Origin: Chitinophaga pinensis
GTDB lineage: Bacteria; Bacteroidota; Bacteroidia; Flavobacteriales_D; Crocinitomicaceae
NCBI GenBank assembly: GCA_945897765.1
Contig: CAMDGP010000082.1
Location: 1-8,633 of the forward strand
DNA length: 8,633 nucleotides
Direction: 5' to 3'
Shown piece by piece: positions 7,507 through 8,633 of this stretch. The stretch's first letter is position 1; every line of letters starts with the position of its first letter. The translations under genes were made by a program, and so were the position numbers. The notes under the pieces are model-generated. The model saw only the letters and a program-made list of their open reading frames with translations, had not been told where the DNA came from and did not search any database.

Positions 7507-8603
7507 TTAACCGCGTTTTTGGGTTTATCTAATTTTAATCGAACTGAAAATATGTGCGTATAATAATTTGCCTCAGAAGCGCCAAGTTGCGTGAAGGCAT
7601 AATCCAATGAAAATCCTTTGAAAGCTAAACCCATTCCAATATTAGGTTGAATTCCCCAATATTTTGAATCGTCTAAATTGGTGAACTGTTGAACATTTGA
7701 AACCCCCATTCTAACTTTCACTAATTCTTTAAATCCGAAAAATAAACCCGCGTGTGGGTCAATTGAGATAGGATTTGCACTAATTAAAACGTTTCTTTTT
7801 CCATCAGTTGTAAAGTCAAAATCGATTTCCCCACCAGCGTTTAATCCTTTTGAACCGATATTAAAATTTCCAGCTGCAGCAAGAATAATTCTCGGTAAAG
7901 TTAATTCCAAACCATTTTGAGGAATTGCGTTCCCTGTGTTGATGTAAACATCTCTTGTCGCATCATCTAATTCAAAAACCCAAGCATTAAAAGTTGAACT
8001 AACATCTCTTGCCATTAATCCAAATTTCCAATGTTTTGGTAGATGATATTGTAAACCAGCATCAATTCCAAAACCAAAAGATTTTGCGAAATCGCCAACT
8101 TTTCGATAGATTACTTTTGCTGTTCCACCTAAACTTAAACCAGGAACATTCAATTTTCTTGCGTAAGACAACAGAAATGCATAATCTCCCGCTGTGAAAG
8201 AAGTTACATTATCATAATTTATAACGCCATTGTTATCAATTAGTTGAGTTGTATTTGGAATGTCATCAACTCCAAAACGAATAGCAGCAAAGCCAACTGC
8301 GCTTTTATCATCAATTGAATGAGCGATTCCTAAGTAATCATATTTGGCAATTCCAGCAAAATATTCCGAGTGCATGAATGAAACTTCAGCCCATTTATTT
8401 ATGCTCGTCAAACCTGCTGGATTCCAATAAATTGAATTGGCATTAGCAGTACTTGCAACAACTGCATTTCCCATTCCAAATGATTCAGCGCCAACACCTA
8501 AAGATAAAAACTCATTCGAATATTTTGGAGCAATGGTAGTTTCTTGCGCTTGTAAAAAAGAACAAGTTATTACGGCGATTGAAAGGCTAATTGATTTGAT
8601 CAT
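7503..8603 (-). CDS. PorV/PorQ-family outer-membrane beta-barrel protein
   Basis: This is a 366-residue outer-membrane protein of the FadL-like PorV/PorQ family. In the T9SS, PorV binds the C-terminal domains of exported proteins and hands them to the PorU sortase. Residues 1-20 are a signal peptide ending near LQAQ. The family signature lies at 27-65: KYSNEFLSLGVGAESFGMGN, then SIYWNPAGL, matching the hatch/first-strand region of PorV. The rest is amphipathic beta strands ending in FSLDYAFTQLGASEANYYTH and IFSVRLKLDK, as in a closing barrel strand. Length is normal for the family. Its TGA stop overlaps the ATG of the PorU2-like gene (ATGA, 7506-7503), so the two are almost certainly co-transcribed and coupled. 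The start ATG follows an A/T-rich leader with no Shine-Dalgarno sequence; only 30 bases upstream are visible, too few to assign a promoter. It is probably a paralog dedicated to the linked peptidase rather than the main PorV; that is inference from the pairing. Confidence 0.85.
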   Translation of the reverse strand: MIKSISLSIAVITCSFLQAQETTIAPKYSNEFLSLGVGAESFGMGNAVVASTANANSIYWNPAGLTSINKWAEVSFMHSEYFAGIAKYDYLGIAHSIDDKSAVGFAAIRFGVDDIPNTTQLIDNNGVINYDNVTSFTAGDYAFLLSYARKLNVPGLSLGGTAKVIYRKVGDFAKSFGFGIDAGLQYHLPKHWKFGLMARDVSSTFNAWVFELDDATRDVYINTGNAIPQNGLELTLPRIILAAAGNFNIGSKGLNAGGEIDFDFTTDGKRNVLISANPISIDPHAGLFFGFKELVKVRMGVSNVQQFTNLDDSKYWGIQPNIGMGLAFKGFSLDYAFTQLGASEANYYTHIFSVRLKLDKPKNAVK

Positions 8604-8633
8604 TAAAATTTTATTTATATCAATAACTATGAG

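Noticed and set aside
8009..8197. 62-codon + strand frame antisense to the PorV-like gene
   Set aside because: It is covered by strong barrel coding sequence on the - strand and has no recognisable features.
8604..8633. Promoter of the PorV-like gene
   Set aside because: Only 30 bases are visible and none match the Bacteroidota TAnnTTTG element at a sensible distance; the A/T-rich leader fits a start region but not a promoter call.

Overview
The window looks like chromosomal DNA from a member of the Bacteroidota, most likely Flavobacteriia or a close relative. It is AT-rich, its starts sit in A/T-rich leaders without clear Shine-Dalgarno sequences, and it carries type IX secretion system (T9SS) family proteins. 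I cannot name the genus. No mobile element, CRISPR array, tRNA or rRNA is visible.

Left part (1-2078, + strand): the C-terminal portion of a YfhO-family multi-pass membrane protein whose 5' end lies outside the window. A complete PspC-like domain (about nt 402-581) is nested inside it, between two transmembrane segments of the YfhO core, in a stretch clearly more AT-rich than the gene downstream of it.

Middle (2079-2334): a 256-base gap between convergent genes. It holds an AT-rich 10-bp inverted repeat that could be a shared terminator, and an 11-base T run.

Right part (2335-8603, - strand): an apparent two-gene operon read right to left. First comes a PorV/PorQ-family outer-membrane beta-barrel protein (8603-7503). 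It overlaps by 4 bases (ATGA) a very large secreted C25 (gingipain-type) cysteine peptidase of the kind annotated as the putative T9SS sortase PorU2. That second gene is cut by a single in-frame TAA at 3276-3274. The upstream part (1410 codons) has the signal peptide and the His/Cys catalytic pair. The downstream part (312 codons) has the rest of a CARDB-like domain, a conserved C-terminal module and the T9SS C-terminal domain. Neither part alone should make a normally sorted enzyme, so this is a nonsense mutation, a sequence error, or less likely a recoded stop.

In the known T9SS, PorV-type barrels hold or shuttle CTD proteins at the outer membrane and PorU-type C25 enzymes cut and attach them. 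By inference, this overlapping pair is a paralogous shuttle/sortase-like unit. The main points for follow-up are the in-frame TAA, the PspC-in-YfhO nesting, and a possible ILEI/FAM3-like domain in the peptidase.
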